Counted from the first letter of the stretch, positions 17,603 through 27,088 are shown. The stretch: 64,000 nt of DNA from Helicobacter pylori (GCF_016755635.1 NZ_CP051500.1:124001-188000), one strand, 5' to 3'. The notes: a model not told the origin generated them from the letters alone. Made by a program: numbers and translations.

Positions 17603-19252
17603 ATGGAATTTTATCAAGTCTATGACCCATTAGGCAATATTTGGCTGAGCGCTTTAGTGGCGCTATCGCCTATTGCGCTCTTTTTTGTTTCTCTTATTGT
17701 CTTTAAACTTAAAGGGTATAGCGCTGGGTTTTTAAGCTTAGTGCTTTCAATCATTATTGCGTTATTTGTGTATAAAATGCCTGCTCAAATGGTGAGCGCG
17801 AGTTTTTTCTATGGCTTTCTTTATGGCTTGTGGCCGATCGCTTGGATTGTGATCGCTGCGATTTTTCTTTACAACCTTTCAGTGAAATCCGGGTATTTTG
17901 AGATTTTAAAAGAAAGCATTTTAAGCTTGACGCCGGATCACCGCATTTTAGTGATTTTGATCGGCTTTTGTTTTGGCTCGTTCTTAGAAGGCGCGATTGG
18001 TTTTGGAGGCCCGGTAGCGATCACAGCGGCGATTTTAGTCGGCCTTGGGCTAAACCCCTTATACGCTGCCGGATTATGCCTAATCGCTAACACCGCTCCT
18101 GTAGCTTTTGGCGCGGTGGGTATTCCTATTACGGCGATGGCTAGCGTGGTGGGTATCCCTGAATTAGAGATTTCTCAAATGGTGGGCAGGGTGTTACCCA
18201 TTTTTTCCATTGGTATTCCTTTTTTCATCGTGTTTTTAATGGATGGTTTTAGAGGGATTAGAGAAACTTTTCCTGCAGTGGCCGTTACCGGGTTTAGTTT
18301 CGCTATCGCACAATTTTTAAGCTCTAATTATCTAGGGCCGCAGCTTCCGGATATTATTTCAGCTTTAGTGTCATTGATCGCTACCACTTTGTTTTTAAAA
18401 TTCTGGCAGCCCAAACGCATTTTCACCAGCAATGGCAAAGAGCCCGCAATCAGCACAAAAAAACACCATATTTGTAAGGTGGTTGTGGCGTGGATGCCTT
18501 TTGTGTTGCTCACGATTACGATTATCATATGGACGCAACCCTGGTTTAAAGCGCTCTTTAAAGAAGGCGGGGCTTTGGCGTTTTCTAGCTTTGCTTTTGA
18601 ATTTGATTCTATCAGTCAAAAGATTTTTAAAACCGTTCCCATTGTTACTGAAGCGACCAATTTTCCCGTCGTGTTCAAACTCCCTTTGATTTTAACGACA
18701 GGCACTTCCATTTTTTTAGCCGCTCTTTTAAGCGTGTTTTTGTTGCGCGTGAAAATCAGCGATGCGATAGGGGTGTTTGGGGCCACTTTAAAAGAAATGC
18801 GTTTGCCAATTTTAACCATTGGCGTGGTTTTAGCGTTTGCGTATGTGGCTAATTATAGTGGTATGAGCGCCACGCTCGCTTTAGCGTTAGCAGATACCGG
18901 GCATGTTTTCACTTTCTTTTCGCCTGTGGTAGGCTGGCTTGGGGTGTTTTTAACCGGAAGCGATACAAGTTCTAACCTTTTATTTGGCTCTTTGCAAATG
19001 CTCATCGCTACACAGCTTGGCTTACCTGAAGTGCTTTTCTTAGCAGCCAACACTTCAGGGGGTGTTGTGGGTAAAATGATAAGCCCTCAAAGTATCGCTA
19101 TCGCTTGCGCAGCGGTGGGGTTAGTGGGGAAAGAGAGCGAATTGTTCAGATTTACAGTAAAATACTCTATCGTTTTGGCAATCATCATGGGGATTGTCTT
19201 CACTCTTATCGCTTATGTCTTCCCCTTTATTATTCCAGTTACTCCTACTTAA
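17603..19252 (+). CDS. lctP: L-lactate permease, first tandem copy
   Basis: A 549-residue inner-membrane lactate/proton symporter of the LctP family, about 12-14 membrane segments. Family features include FCFGSFLEGAIGFGGPVAITAAIL (positions about 18000-18045) and FLTGSDTSSNLLFGSLQ near the C-terminus. AAGGAAA lies upstream of the ATG. It is divergent from the lutABC-like operon across 220 nt, which links uptake with oxidation. The next gene is a close paralogue. It corresponds to HP0140. Confidence 0.95.
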   Translation: MEFYQVYDPLGNIWLSALVALSPIALFFVSLIVFKLKGYSAGFLSLVLSIIIALFVYKMPAQMVSASFFYGFLYGLWPIAWIVIAAIFLYNLSVKSGYFEILKESILSLTPDHRILVILIGFCFGSFLEGAIGFGGPVAITAAILVGLGLNPLYAAGLCLIANTAPVAFGAVGIPITAMASVVGIPELEISQMVGRVLPIFSIGIPFFIVFLMDGFRGIRETFPAVAVTGFSFAIAQFLSSNYLGPQLPDIISALVSLIATTLFLKFWQPKRIFTSNGKEPAISTKKHHICKVVVAWMPFVLLTITIIIWTQPWFKALFKEGGALAFSSFAFEFDSISQKIFKTVPIVTEATNFPVVFKLPLILTTGTSIFLAALLSVFLLRVKISDAIGVFGATLKEMRLPILTIGVVLAFAYVANYSGMSATLALALADTGHVFTFFSPVVGWLGVFLTGSDTSSNLLFGSLQMLIATQLGLPEVLFLAANTSGGVVGKMISPQSIAIACAAVGLVGKESELFRFTVKYSIVLAIIMGIVFTLIAYVFPFIIPVTPT

Positions 19253-19300
19253 TGGAGGGGGTTTAGGGGAGTAAGAGAATATTTTTTAAAGGGATTTTTA

Positions 19301-20956
19301 GTGCTAGAATTTCATCAAGTTTATGACCCTTTGGGTAATATTTGGCTGAGCGCTCTTGTAGCTTTATTGCCGATTTTATTGTTTTTCTTATCTTTAATGG
19401 TTTTTAAACTCAAAGGTTATACAGCGGCCTTTTTGAGCGTAGCTTTATCAGCTATTATTGCGGTTTTAGTGTATAAAATGCCTGTTAGCATGGTGGGTTC
19501 AAGCTTTCTTTATGGCTTTCTTTATGGCTTATGGCCGATCGCTTGGATTATTATTGCGGCGATTTTTTTATACAAACTCAGCGTTAAATCCGGCTATTTT
19601 GAAATTTTAAAAGAAAGTGTTCAGTCCATCACTTTAGATCACCGGATTTTAGTGATTTTGATTGGCTTTTGTTTTGGCTCGTTTTTAGAAGGAGCGATCG
19701 GTTTTGGAGGGCCTATTGCCATCACAGCGGCGATTTTAGTGGGGTTGGGGTTAAGCCCTTTATACGCTGCTGGGTTATGTTTGATCGCTAACACCGCTCC
19801 TGTAGCCTTTGGTGCGGTGGGTATCCCTATAAGCGCGATGGCGAGTGCGGTAGGGGTGCCAGCGATTTTAATTTCAGCCATGACGGGTAAAATCCTCTTT
19901 TTTGTGAGCTTGTTAGTGCCGTTTTTCATTGTGTTTTTAATGGATGGCTTTAAAGGGATTAAAGAGACTTTTCCGGCCGTTTTTATCGCGGCTTTTTCTT
20001 TCGCTGGCGCGCAATTTTTAAGCTCTAATTATTTAGGGCCAGAATTGCCCGGCATTATTTCAGCCCTTGTTTCACTCGTTGCAACGGCGCTCTTTTTGAA
20101 ATTTTGGCAACCTAAAGTGATTTTTAGAAGCGACAACAAAGCGGCTTCATTCACTAAGAGTAACCATCATATCTGTAAGATCTATGTCGCTTGGTCTCCT
20201 TTTGTGATCTTGGTTTTAGTGATTGTGTTATGGATACAGCCTTTTTTTAAGGCTTTATTTGAAAAAGACGGCTTGTTAGCTTTTTCTAATTTTTATTTTG
20301 AATTCAATAACATCAGTAACCACATCTTTAAAAGCCCGCCTTTTGTAGAATCCGATCAAAGCGCGAGTTTTCCGGTGGTGTTTAAATTTCTCTTAATCAA
20401 CACGGTTGGCACTTCCATTTTTTTAGCCGCTCTTATTAGCATGCTTGTTTTAAGGGTGCGAGTGAGCGATGCGCTGAGCGTTTTTGGCGAAACTTTAAAA
20501 GAAATGCGTTACCCCATTCTCACCATTGGTTTAGTCTTAAGCTTTGCCTATGTGTCTAATTACAGCGGGATTTCTTCCACTCTAGCCTTAGCGCTCACGC
20601 ATACGGGTTTGGCTTTTACTTTTTTCTCGCCCTTGATCGGGTGGGTAGGCGTGTTTTTAACCGGGAGCGATACGAGTTCCAATCTTTTGTTTGGCTCTTT
20701 ACAGCAACTCACCGCCCAACGATTGCATCTCCCTGAGGTTTTAACCCTAACGGCTAATACCGTGGGAGGCACTTTGGGCAAGATGATAAGCCCTCAAAGT
20801 ATCGCTATCGCTTGCGCAGCGGTAGGGTTAGCCGGAAAAGAGAGCGATTTGTTCAAATTCACGGTCAAATACTCCCTTATTTTTGTAGCGATCATGGGAG
20901 TCGTGATTAGCGCGATTGCGTATTTGATCCCTGAAGTGGTGCCTACGATAAAGTAG
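19301..20956 (+). CDS. lctP: L-lactate permease, second tandem copy
   Basis: A 551-residue paralogue of the gene before it, similar along its whole length (both begin with EFxQVYDPLGNIWLSALVAL). The start is a GTG 48 nt after the first copy ends. The lactate-permease motifs are kept (FLEGAIGFGGP, FLTGSDTSSNLL). A block of about 40 bases near 19080/20791 is identical between copies, which suggests recent gene conversion. The loops near residues 280-300 and 340-365 differ most. Whether the two differ in substrate (L-, D-lactate or glycolate) cannot be read from sequence. Confidence 0.94.
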   Translation: MLEFHQVYDPLGNIWLSALVALLPILLFFLSLMVFKLKGYTAAFLSVALSAIIAVLVYKMPVSMVGSSFLYGFLYGLWPIAWIIIAAIFLYKLSVKSGYFEILKESVQSITLDHRILVILIGFCFGSFLEGAIGFGGPIAITAAILVGLGLSPLYAAGLCLIANTAPVAFGAVGIPISAMASAVGVPAILISAMTGKILFFVSLLVPFFIVFLMDGFKGIKETFPAVFIAAFSFAGAQFLSSNYLGPELPGIISALVSLVATALFLKFWQPKVIFRSDNKAASFTKSNHHICKIYVAWSPFVILVLVIVLWIQPFFKALFEKDGLLAFSNFYFEFNNISNHIFKSPPFVESDQSASFPVVFKFLLINTVGTSIFLAALISMLVLRVRVSDALSVFGETLKEMRYPILTIGLVLSFAYVSNYSGISSTLALALTHTGLAFTFFSPLIGWVGVFLTGSDTSSNLLFGSLQQLTAQRLHLPEVLTLTANTVGGTLGKMISPQSIAIACAAVGLAGKESDLFKFTVKYSLIFVAIMGVVISAIAYLIPEVVPTIK

Positions 20957-20979
20957 AGCCATTTTGGATCTGGAAGGGT

Positions 20980-21966
20980 TTAACCCCCAAATAAATTTTT
21001 TTGTTTTAAAAAATTTAAAATTTTAAGCGTCATAGAGCTTATGGGTAAGGTTTCTAAGTCTTTAAGGCTATAAAAACGAACGGGATTTTTTAGATCCTTT
21101 ATTGTGGCTAAATAGAGGTTTAAATTGAGTTTGAATTTAGTGTGGCTGTGTTTGATCGCACCTAAAAAGGGGAGTTTGCATTCTAAATTTTCTTTTAAGT
21201 CAGGGAAATGGTGCATCCCCAAATAGAGTTTTTGCTCTATTTTTTCTAAAGCGATTTGGTTATTTTGGATCACAACGCCCAAGTAACGCTCTTCTTGAAC
21301 GATTTCTTGTTTTTTCTTAAGCGTGTGTTTTTCTAGGTTATTTTTACCTAAACAATAAGGATTGAAAGGGCAAATCGCGCATTTGGGTTTAGGGGAGCAG
21401 ATTAAAGCCCCTAGATCAATTAGGGCTTGGTTATGATTAAAGCTTTCATTAGGATTAAGAAAGTCATTCGCCTTAATTTGTAAGTCTTTAGCGTGGATAT
21501 TAGGATCCAAACCAAAAAGCCTTAAAAGCACGCGCTTGACATTAGCGTCCACGCATGCTCTCTTTTCTCTAAAACCAAAACACAAGATCGCATTAGCCGT
21601 GTATGCGCCAATCCCAGGGAGTTTTAACAGGCTTTGATAGTCATTGGGTAGTTGTGAGTGGTGTTCTTTAACGCAAATTTCAGCGCTTTTTTTTAAATTT
21701 TTAGCCCTTGAATAATAGCCAAGCCCTCGCCAGAGCAATAAAACCTCCTCTAATTGAGCGTTCGCTAAGTCTTTTAAAGTGGGGAAAGCTTCTAAAAAAG
21801 GGGAATAAAAACGCTCAATTACCGTGTTGATTTGGGTTTGTTGGCTCATCACTTCACTGATATAGACTTCATAAGGAGCGTTAATGCCCTTTAAATTCCT
21901 AAAAGGTAAATCCTTTCGCCCAAATTCTTCATACCATTTTAAAAGGGCGTTGTGTAAAGTTTCCAG
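20980..21966 (-). CDS. mutY: A/G-specific adenine glycosylase MutY, apparent CTG start
   Basis: Removes adenine mispaired with 8-oxoguanine. The frame read from the CTG at 21966-21964 gives 328 residues. It contains KDLPFR, PYEVYISEVMSQQTQ with the catalytic Glu, the helix-hairpin-helix LPGIGAYTANAI, the catalytic Asp in VDANVKRV, and the cluster Cys CSPKPKCAICPFNPYC. Starting at the first standard codon (GTG at 21852) would lose the catalytic Glu, so initiation must lie upstream, although the frame there has only CTG after the preceding TAG. The first Cys spacing is five residues, against six in E. coli. The C-terminal domain is shorter than in E. coli. Confidence 0.9.
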   Translation of the reverse strand: METLHNALLKWYEEFGRKDLPFRNLKGINAPYEVYISEVMSQQTQINTVIERFYSPFLEAFPTLKDLANAQLEEVLLLWRGLGYYSRAKNLKKSAEICVKEHHSQLPNDYQSLLKLPGIGAYTANAILCFGFREKRACVDANVKRVLLRLFGLDPNIHAKDLQIKANDFLNPNESFNHNQALIDLGALICSPKPKCAICPFNPYCLGKNNLEKHTLKKKQEIVQEERYLGVVIQNNQIALEKIEQKLYLGMHHFPDLKENLECKLPFLGAIKHSHTKFKLNLNLYLATIKDLKNPVRFYSLKDLETLPISSMTLKILNFLKQKNLFGG

Positions 21967-23415
21967 CTACAACCACCTATAAGCGATGAGTTTAACCCAA
22001 GGCACGCACACGCTTAAAAACACGATCAAATACACCATACCAAAAATAAACCCCCATTTCCAAAAATCCTTGCTTGAAATATACCCGCTCCCGTAATAAA
22101 TGGTGGATGGGCCTGTGCCATAGGGGGTTAAAATCCCCATAATCCCTAAAGAAAGCATTAAAAACAAGCTCAATTCTTGCAAATTGACCCCTTGAATGTG
22201 CGAACCAATCCCTACAAAAAGCGCAAATAACGCGCTCACATGAGCGGTGATGCTTGCGAAAAAATAATGAAACAGATAAAAGAGGGCTATAATAAACAAG
22301 ACCGCTATTAACGGATCCAAGTTAGCATGCTCTAAAAAATTTTTAGCCGCATTGCCGATAAAGTTTAAAAACCCTACATTTTTAAGCCCGCCAGCCATCG
22401 TGAGTAGCGATCCAAGCAATAAAAAAATGTTGAACGCGCTCTTGTTTTTAATGATGTCTTCATAGCTTACAATCTTGCAAAACGCCATTAAAACCATGAC
22501 AATCAAAGCCGTCGCGCTCGCATGCAAGCCTAAAGGTTTGCTAAAAATCCAACCCAATAAAGCTAGTAAAGTGAGGCTGAGCATTAAAATTTCTTTTAAA
22601 GAAAACCTCCCCATGCCCTCTAATTCTTTTTTAGCCCACAAACTCACTTCTTTTGAGCCTTTTAAGGTGGGTTTGCAGGTTTTATACGCTAATAAAGGCG
22701 CAAGCAAGATCAAAACCACCCCACAAGGCAAGAACGCTAAAAACCACGAAAACCATGAGATTTCATTCACGCCCATTTTGGTAGCGATTTCCATTGCTAG
22801 GGGGTTAGGAGCGAGCGCGGTTAAAAACATGGACGAAGTGATGCAAGTTGAAGCCAAAGCGACCCACATCAAATACGCGCCGATCTTGTCAGGGTTATTA
22901 TTTGGAGCAGATCCCATTAAAGGCGGGATAGATGAAACGATTGGATAGAGTATGCCCCCACTTCTAGCGGAGTTGCTAGGGATAAAGGGGGCAAGACACA
23001 ATTCGCTCAAACCAATCGCATAGCCTAAACCTAAAGGGGTTTGCCCTAAAAACCTAATGAGTAAAAGAGCGATCCGTTTCCCTAACAAGCTTTTTTCATA
23101 CCCTAAACCCAAAATAAAAGCGACAAACACAAGCCACACCGTTTTATTCGCATACCCGCTCAAACCCCACGAAATAGCCTTATTAGCGCTCGCTACTTCA
23201 TCGCTCGCTCCAATTTTTAACGCCACGCACAACACTAACGCGCTCAATGCCACTAAACCTGATGGCACCGGCTCTAAAACTAGCCCTATAATCATGCCCA
23301 TGAAAATACAAAAATAAAGCCATGCGTTAGGGTTTAACCCATCTGGTGCGCCTAAAAAATACAATAGCGTTGCGATAAAAAAAGGGGCAAGGATTGAGAG
23401 AATTTGTTTAGTCAT
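21967..23415 (-). CDS. Dicarboxylate carrier of the DASS family (2-oxoglutarate/malate type)
   Basis: A 482-residue inner-membrane protein with about 12-14 hydrophobic segments. It has the DASS-type motifs PSNSARSGGILYP near residue 150 and LTPYGTGPSTIYYGSGY near residue 430. The family exchanges or imports dicarboxylates such as malate, 2-oxoglutarate or succinate; the exact substrate is not visible. Its TAG stop abuts the mutY frame with no gap and in the same phase. It corresponds to HP0143. An acid carrier fits the fumarate reductase and organic-acid metabolism seen elsewhere in the window. Confidence 0.9.
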   Translation of the reverse strand: MTKQILSILAPFFIATLLYFLGAPDGLNPNAWLYFCIFMGMIIGLVLEPVPSGLVALSALVLCVALKIGASDEVASANKAISWGLSGYANKTVWLVFVAFILGLGYEKSLLGKRIALLLIRFLGQTPLGLGYAIGLSELCLAPFIPSNSARSGGILYPIVSSIPPLMGSAPNNNPDKIGAYLMWVALASTCITSSMFLTALAPNPLAMEIATKMGVNEISWFSWFLAFLPCGVVLILLAPLLAYKTCKPTLKGSKEVSLWAKKELEGMGRFSLKEILMLSLTLLALLGWIFSKPLGLHASATALIVMVLMAFCKIVSYEDIIKNKSAFNIFLLLGSLLTMAGGLKNVGFLNFIGNAAKNFLEHANLDPLIAVLFIIALFYLFHYFFASITAHVSALFALFVGIGSHIQGVNLQELSLFLMLSLGIMGILTPYGTGPSTIYYGSGYISSKDFWKWGFIFGMVYLIVFLSVCVPWVKLIAYRWL

Positions 23416-23536
23416 GTTTAGCCTTTAGCCAAAGATAGTAGTGGGTTGGCTTAGAAATGCCATTCAAATTGGATTGAGTTATTACAATATTACAGAAAAA
23501 GATTAAAAATTAAGCTTTTTGAAAAAGATAAAATTT

Positions 23537-23542
23537 TATAAT
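23537..23542 (+). promoter_or_regulatory. -10 box of the cbb3 oxidase operon
   Basis: TATAAT 42 nt before the ccoN ATG, in the sequence attTATAATcatg. It predicts a leader of about 35 nt. No FNR/Anr-type palindrome was seen nearby, in keeping with the absence of such regulators in H. pylori. Confidence 0.5.
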
Positions 23543-23584
23543 CATGTTTATCTTTGTTGAATTTACTACAAATAGGAGTATTGC

Positions 23585-25051
23585 ATGCAAGAAAATGTGC
23601 CTTTGAGTTATGATTATTCCATTAGCAAATTGTTTCTTTATGCGATGGTTGGCTTTGGGATAATAGGCATGTTAATAGGGATTGTGTTAGCCTTTGAATT
23701 GTCTTTCCCTAACTTGAATTACATTGCAGGGGAGTATGGTATTTTTGGCCGCTTACGCCCTTTACACACCAATGCGGTGATCTATGGTTTTACCCTTGGG
23801 GGGATTTGGGCGAGTTGGTATTATATCGGTCAAAGGGTGCTTAAAATCACTTATCACCAACACCCCTTTTTGAAAATTGTAGGGTTATTGCATTTTTGGC
23901 TTTGGATTCTTATTTTAATTCTAGGGGTCATTAGCTTGTTTGCTGGTCTTACTCAATCTAAAGAATACGCTGAATTGATGTGGCCTTTAGATATTATTGT
24001 GGTTGTGGTATGGGTGCTATGGGGGGTTAATATGTTTGGGAGCATGAGCGTTAGAAGAGAAAATACCATTTATGTGTCTTTATGGTATTACATCGCTACT
24101 TATGTGGGCATAGCAGTGATGTATATCTTCAATAACCTTTCTATCCCTACTTATTTTATCGCTGATATGGGGAGTGTTTGGCATTCTATTTCTATGTATT
24201 CAGGCAGTAATGATGCGCTCATTCAATGGTGGTGGGGGCATAATGCGGTCGCTTTTGTCTTTACGAGTGGGGTGATTGGCACGATTTATTATTTCTTGCC
24301 TAAAGAGAGCGGTCAGCCTATCTTCTCTTACAAACTCACTTTGTTTTCCTTTTGGAGCTTGATGTTTGTTTATATTTGGGCGGGCGGGCACCATTTGATT
24401 TATTCCACCGTGCCTGATTGGGTGCAAACCCTTTCTAGCGTGTTTTCAGTGGTGTTGATCTTGCCTTCGTGGGGGACAGCTATTAACATGCTTTTAACGA
24501 TGAGGGGCCAATGGCACCAGCTCAAAGAAAGCCCTTTGATCAAATTCTTAGTTTTGGCTTCAACTTTCTACATGCTTTCCACTTTAGAAGGCTCTATTCA
24601 AGCCATCAAGAGCGTGAACGCCTTAGCCCACTTCACCGATTGGATTGTAGGGCATGTGCATGACGGCGTACTTGGGTGGGTAGGCTTCACTTTGATTGCG
24701 AGCATGTATCACATGACGCCTAGGCTTTTCAAAAGAGAGATTTATTCAGGCAGGCTTGTGGATTTCCAATTTTGGATCATGACTTTAGGGATTGTGCTTT
24801 ACTTTTCGTCCATGTGGATTGCAGGGATCACGCAAGGGATGATGTGGAGGGATGTGGATCAGTATGGGAATCTCACTTACCAGTTCATTGACACGGTTAA
24901 GGTGTTAATCCCTTATTACAATATTAGAGGCGTTGGGGGTCTTATGTATTTTGTTGGATTTATTATCTTTGCCTACAATATTTTTATGACAATCACAGCA
25001 GGCAAAAAATTAGAGCGTGAGCCCAATTACGCCACGCCTATGTCTAGATAG
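23585..25051 (+). CDS. ccoN: cbb3-type cytochrome c oxidase subunit I
   Basis: The catalytic haem-copper subunit of the terminal oxidase, 488 residues, about 12 membrane helices. Haem and copper ligands are visible: the early LRPLHTNAV, WWWGHNAVAF (CuB His), GGHHLIYS, and the paired His of HFTDWIVGHVHDGVLG. TAGGAG precedes the ATG. It leads the ccoNOQP operon, with ccoO 12 nt downstream. cbb3 oxidases have very high oxygen affinity, which fits a microaerophile; it is the only terminal oxidase known in this species. Confidence 0.97.
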   Translation: MQENVPLSYDYSISKLFLYAMVGFGIIGMLIGIVLAFELSFPNLNYIAGEYGIFGRLRPLHTNAVIYGFTLGGIWASWYYIGQRVLKITYHQHPFLKIVGLLHFWLWILILILGVISLFAGLTQSKEYAELMWPLDIIVVVVWVLWGVNMFGSMSVRRENTIYVSLWYYIATYVGIAVMYIFNNLSIPTYFIADMGSVWHSISMYSGSNDALIQWWWGHNAVAFVFTSGVIGTIYYFLPKESGQPIFSYKLTLFSFWSLMFVYIWAGGHHLIYSTVPDWVQTLSSVFSVVLILPSWGTAINMLLTMRGQWHQLKESPLIKFLVLASTFYMLSTLEGSIQAIKSVNALAHFTDWIVGHVHDGVLGWVGFTLIASMYHMTPRLFKREIYSGRLVDFQFWIMTLGIVLYFSSMWIAGITQGMMWRDVDQYGNLTYQFIDTVKVLIPYYNIRGVGGLMYFVGFIIFAYNIFMTITAGKKLEREPNYATPMSR

Positions 25052-25063
25052 GGGAGGTTGGAA

Positions 25064-25762
25064 ATGTTTAGTTTTTTAGAAAAAAACCCGTTCTTTTTCA
25101 CTCTTGCGTTTATTTTTGTGTTTGCGATTGCAGGCCTAGTGGAGATTTTGCCTAACTTCTTTAAATCCGCTCGCCCCATTGAAGGCTTACGGCCTTATAC
25201 GGTTTTAGAAACAGCGGGGAGGCAAGTTTATATCCAAGAAGGTTGTTATAACTGCCATTCCCAGCTTATTCGCCCCTTCCAAGCTGAGGTGGATCGATAT
25301 GGTGCGTATAGTTTGAGCGGGGAATATGCGTATGACAGGCCATTTTTATGGGGTTCTAAAAGGATTGGCCCTGATTTGCACAGGGTGGGGGATTATCGCA
25401 CAACCGATTGGCATGAAAAGCACATGTTTGATCCTAAAAGCGTTGTGCCACACAGCATCATGCCCGCCTATAAGCATTTATTTGCAAAAAAGAGCGACTT
25501 TGACACCGCTTATGCAGAAGCTTTGACGCAAAAAAAGGTTTTTGGCGTGCCTTATGACACAGAAAACGGCGTGAAATTAGGGAGCGTAGAAGAAGCGAAA
25601 AAAGCCTATTTAGAAGAAGCTAAAAAAATCACAGCCGATATGAAAGACAAGAGGGTGCTAGATGCCATTCAAAGAGGTGAAGTGTTAGAAATTGTGGCTT
25701 TGATCGCTTATTTGAATAGCTTGGGTAATTCCAGGATCAACGCCAATCAAAACGCTAAGTAA
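25064..25762 (+). CDS. ccoO: cbb3-type cytochrome c oxidase subunit II (monohaem)
   Basis: A membrane-anchored cytochrome c of 232 residues. One N-terminal helix is followed by the haem c motif in EGCYNCHSQLIRP (about residue 63) and a distal Met in SIMPAYKHL. The frame also opens at a TTG two codons earlier (25058); the ATG at 25064 is preferred because GGGAGG stands six bases before it. It passes electrons from CcoP to CcoN. Confidence 0.96.
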   Translation: MFSFLEKNPFFFTLAFIFVFAIAGLVEILPNFFKSARPIEGLRPYTVLETAGRQVYIQEGCYNCHSQLIRPFQAEVDRYGAYSLSGEYAYDRPFLWGSKRIGPDLHRVGDYRTTDWHEKHMFDPKSVVPHSIMPAYKHLFAKKSDFDTAYAEALTQKKVFGVPYDTENGVKLGSVEEAKKAYLEEAKKITADMKDKRVLDAIQRGEVLEIVALIAYLNSLGNSRINANQNAK

Positions 25763-25772
25763 GGGGTGAGTG

Positions 25773-25991
25773 ATGGATTTAGAAAGTTTGAGAGGTTTTG
25801 CGTATGCGTTTTTCACTATTCTTTTTACGCTCTTTTTGTACGCTTATATTTTTAGCATGTATAGAAAGCAAAAAAAGGGTGTCGTGGATTATGAGCGATA
25901 CGGGTATTTAGCGTTAAATGATGCTTTAGAAGATGAGTTGATTGAACCACGCCATAAAGAAGTTCATGATAAGGGCATAAAGGAAAGTTGA
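25773..25991 (+). CDS. ccoQ: cbb3 oxidase small subunit CcoQ
   Basis: A 72-residue protein with one membrane helix (about residues 10-30, YAFFTILFTLFLYAYIF) and a cytoplasmic charged tail. Size, position between ccoO and ccoP and topology identify CcoQ, which stabilises the complex in other bacteria. A GTG directly before the ATG could also serve as start. The stop lies one base before the ccoP ATG. Confidence 0.88.
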   Translation: MDLESLRGFAYAFFTILFTLFLYAYIFSMYRKQKKGVVDYERYGYLALNDALEDELIEPRHKEVHDKGIKES

Positions 25992-25992
25992 A

Positions 25993-26871
25993 ATGGATTT
26001 TTTAAACGACCATATAAATGTTTTTGGCTTGATTGCAGCGCTTGTGATTTTAGTTTTAACCATCTATGAATCCAGTTCGCTCATTAAAGAAATGCGCGAC
26101 AGCAAATCTCAAGGTGAGCTTGTAGAAAATGGGCATTTGATTGATGGGATAGGGGAGTTTGCCAATAATGTGCCAGTAGGCTGGATCGCAAGCTTTATGT
26201 GCACGATTGTGTGGGCTTTTTGGTATTTTTTCTTTGGGTATCCGCTGAATAGCTTTTCTCAAATCGGGCAATACAATGAAGAGGTTAAAGCACACAACCA
26301 AAAATTTGAAGCCAAATGGAAGCATTTGGGTCAAAAGGAATTGGTGGATATGGGGCAAGGCATCTTTTTAGTCCATTGTTCGCAATGCCATGGCATCACC
26401 GCTGAGGGCTTGCATGGGAGCGCTCAAAATCTGGTGCGATGGGGTAAAGAAGAGGGCATTATGGATACCATTAAGCATGGCTCTAAAGGCATGGATTATC
26501 TCGCTGGGGAAATGCCTGCTATGGAATTGGACGAAAAAGACGCTAAAGCGATTGCGAGCTATGTGATGGCAGAAATTTCTAGCGTTAAAAAAACCAAAAA
26601 CCCTCAACTCATTGATAAGGGCAAGGAGCTGTTTGAAAGCATGGGTTGCACAGGCTGTCATGGCAATGATGGTAAGGGCTTGCAAGAAAATCAAGTGTTT
26701 GCGGCCGATTTGACCGCTTACGGCACAGAGAATTTTTTGAGAAATATCTTAACGCATGGCAAAAAGGGCAATATAGGGCATATGCCATCATTCAAATATA
26801 AAAACTTTAGCGATTTGCAAGTTAAAGCGTTAGCCGAATTTATCCAATCGCTAAAACCCTTAGAAGATTAA
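25993..26871 (+). CDS. ccoP: cbb3 oxidase subunit III (dihaem cytochrome c)
   Basis: A 292-residue protein with two N-terminal membrane helices (about 10-28 and 55-78) and two cytochrome c domains. The haem motifs are CSQCH (about residue 133) and CTGCH (about residue 220), with axial Met in GEMPAM and GHMPSF. It takes electrons from the soluble cytochrome c and passes them to CcoO. It follows ccoQ with a single base between. Confidence 0.97.
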   Translation: MDFLNDHINVFGLIAALVILVLTIYESSSLIKEMRDSKSQGELVENGHLIDGIGEFANNVPVGWIASFMCTIVWAFWYFFFGYPLNSFSQIGQYNEEVKAHNQKFEAKWKHLGQKELVDMGQGIFLVHCSQCHGITAEGLHGSAQNLVRWGKEEGIMDTIKHGSKGMDYLAGEMPAMELDEKDAKAIASYVMAEISSVKKTKNPQLIDKGKELFESMGCTGCHGNDGKGLQENQVFAADLTAYGTENFLRNILTHGKKGNIGHMPSFKYKNFSDLQVKALAEFIQSLKPLED

Positions 26872-26881
26872 AGGAAAAGAG

Positions 26882-27088
26882 ATGAAATTTTTAAACGGAT
26901 TAGCAGGGAATTTACTGATTGTGGTTATTTTATTGTGTGTAGCCGTTTTTTTTACGCTCAAAGCGATCCATATCCAAAAAGAGCAAGCCACCAATTATTA
27001 CCGCTATAAGGATATTAACGCTTTAGAGATGAAAAACACCCAAAACCGGGCTAATTATGAATTGGTCAATCAAGGGAGTAAAAAATGA
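26882..27088 (+). CDS. Small membrane protein of the cco cluster (DUF4006-like)
   Basis: A 68-residue protein with one membrane helix (about residues 7-27, GNLLIVVILLCVAVFFTLKAI) and a polar tail. It lies 10 nt after ccoP with AAGGAAAAG upstream, so it belongs to the same transcript. Its end overlaps the next small gene (ATGA). Position suggests a role in oxidase assembly or stability; the family name is from recall. It corresponds to HP0148. Confidence 0.75.
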   Translation: MKFLNGLAGNLLIVVILLCVAVFFTLKAIHIQKEQATNYYRYKDINALEMKNTQNRANYELVNQGSKK

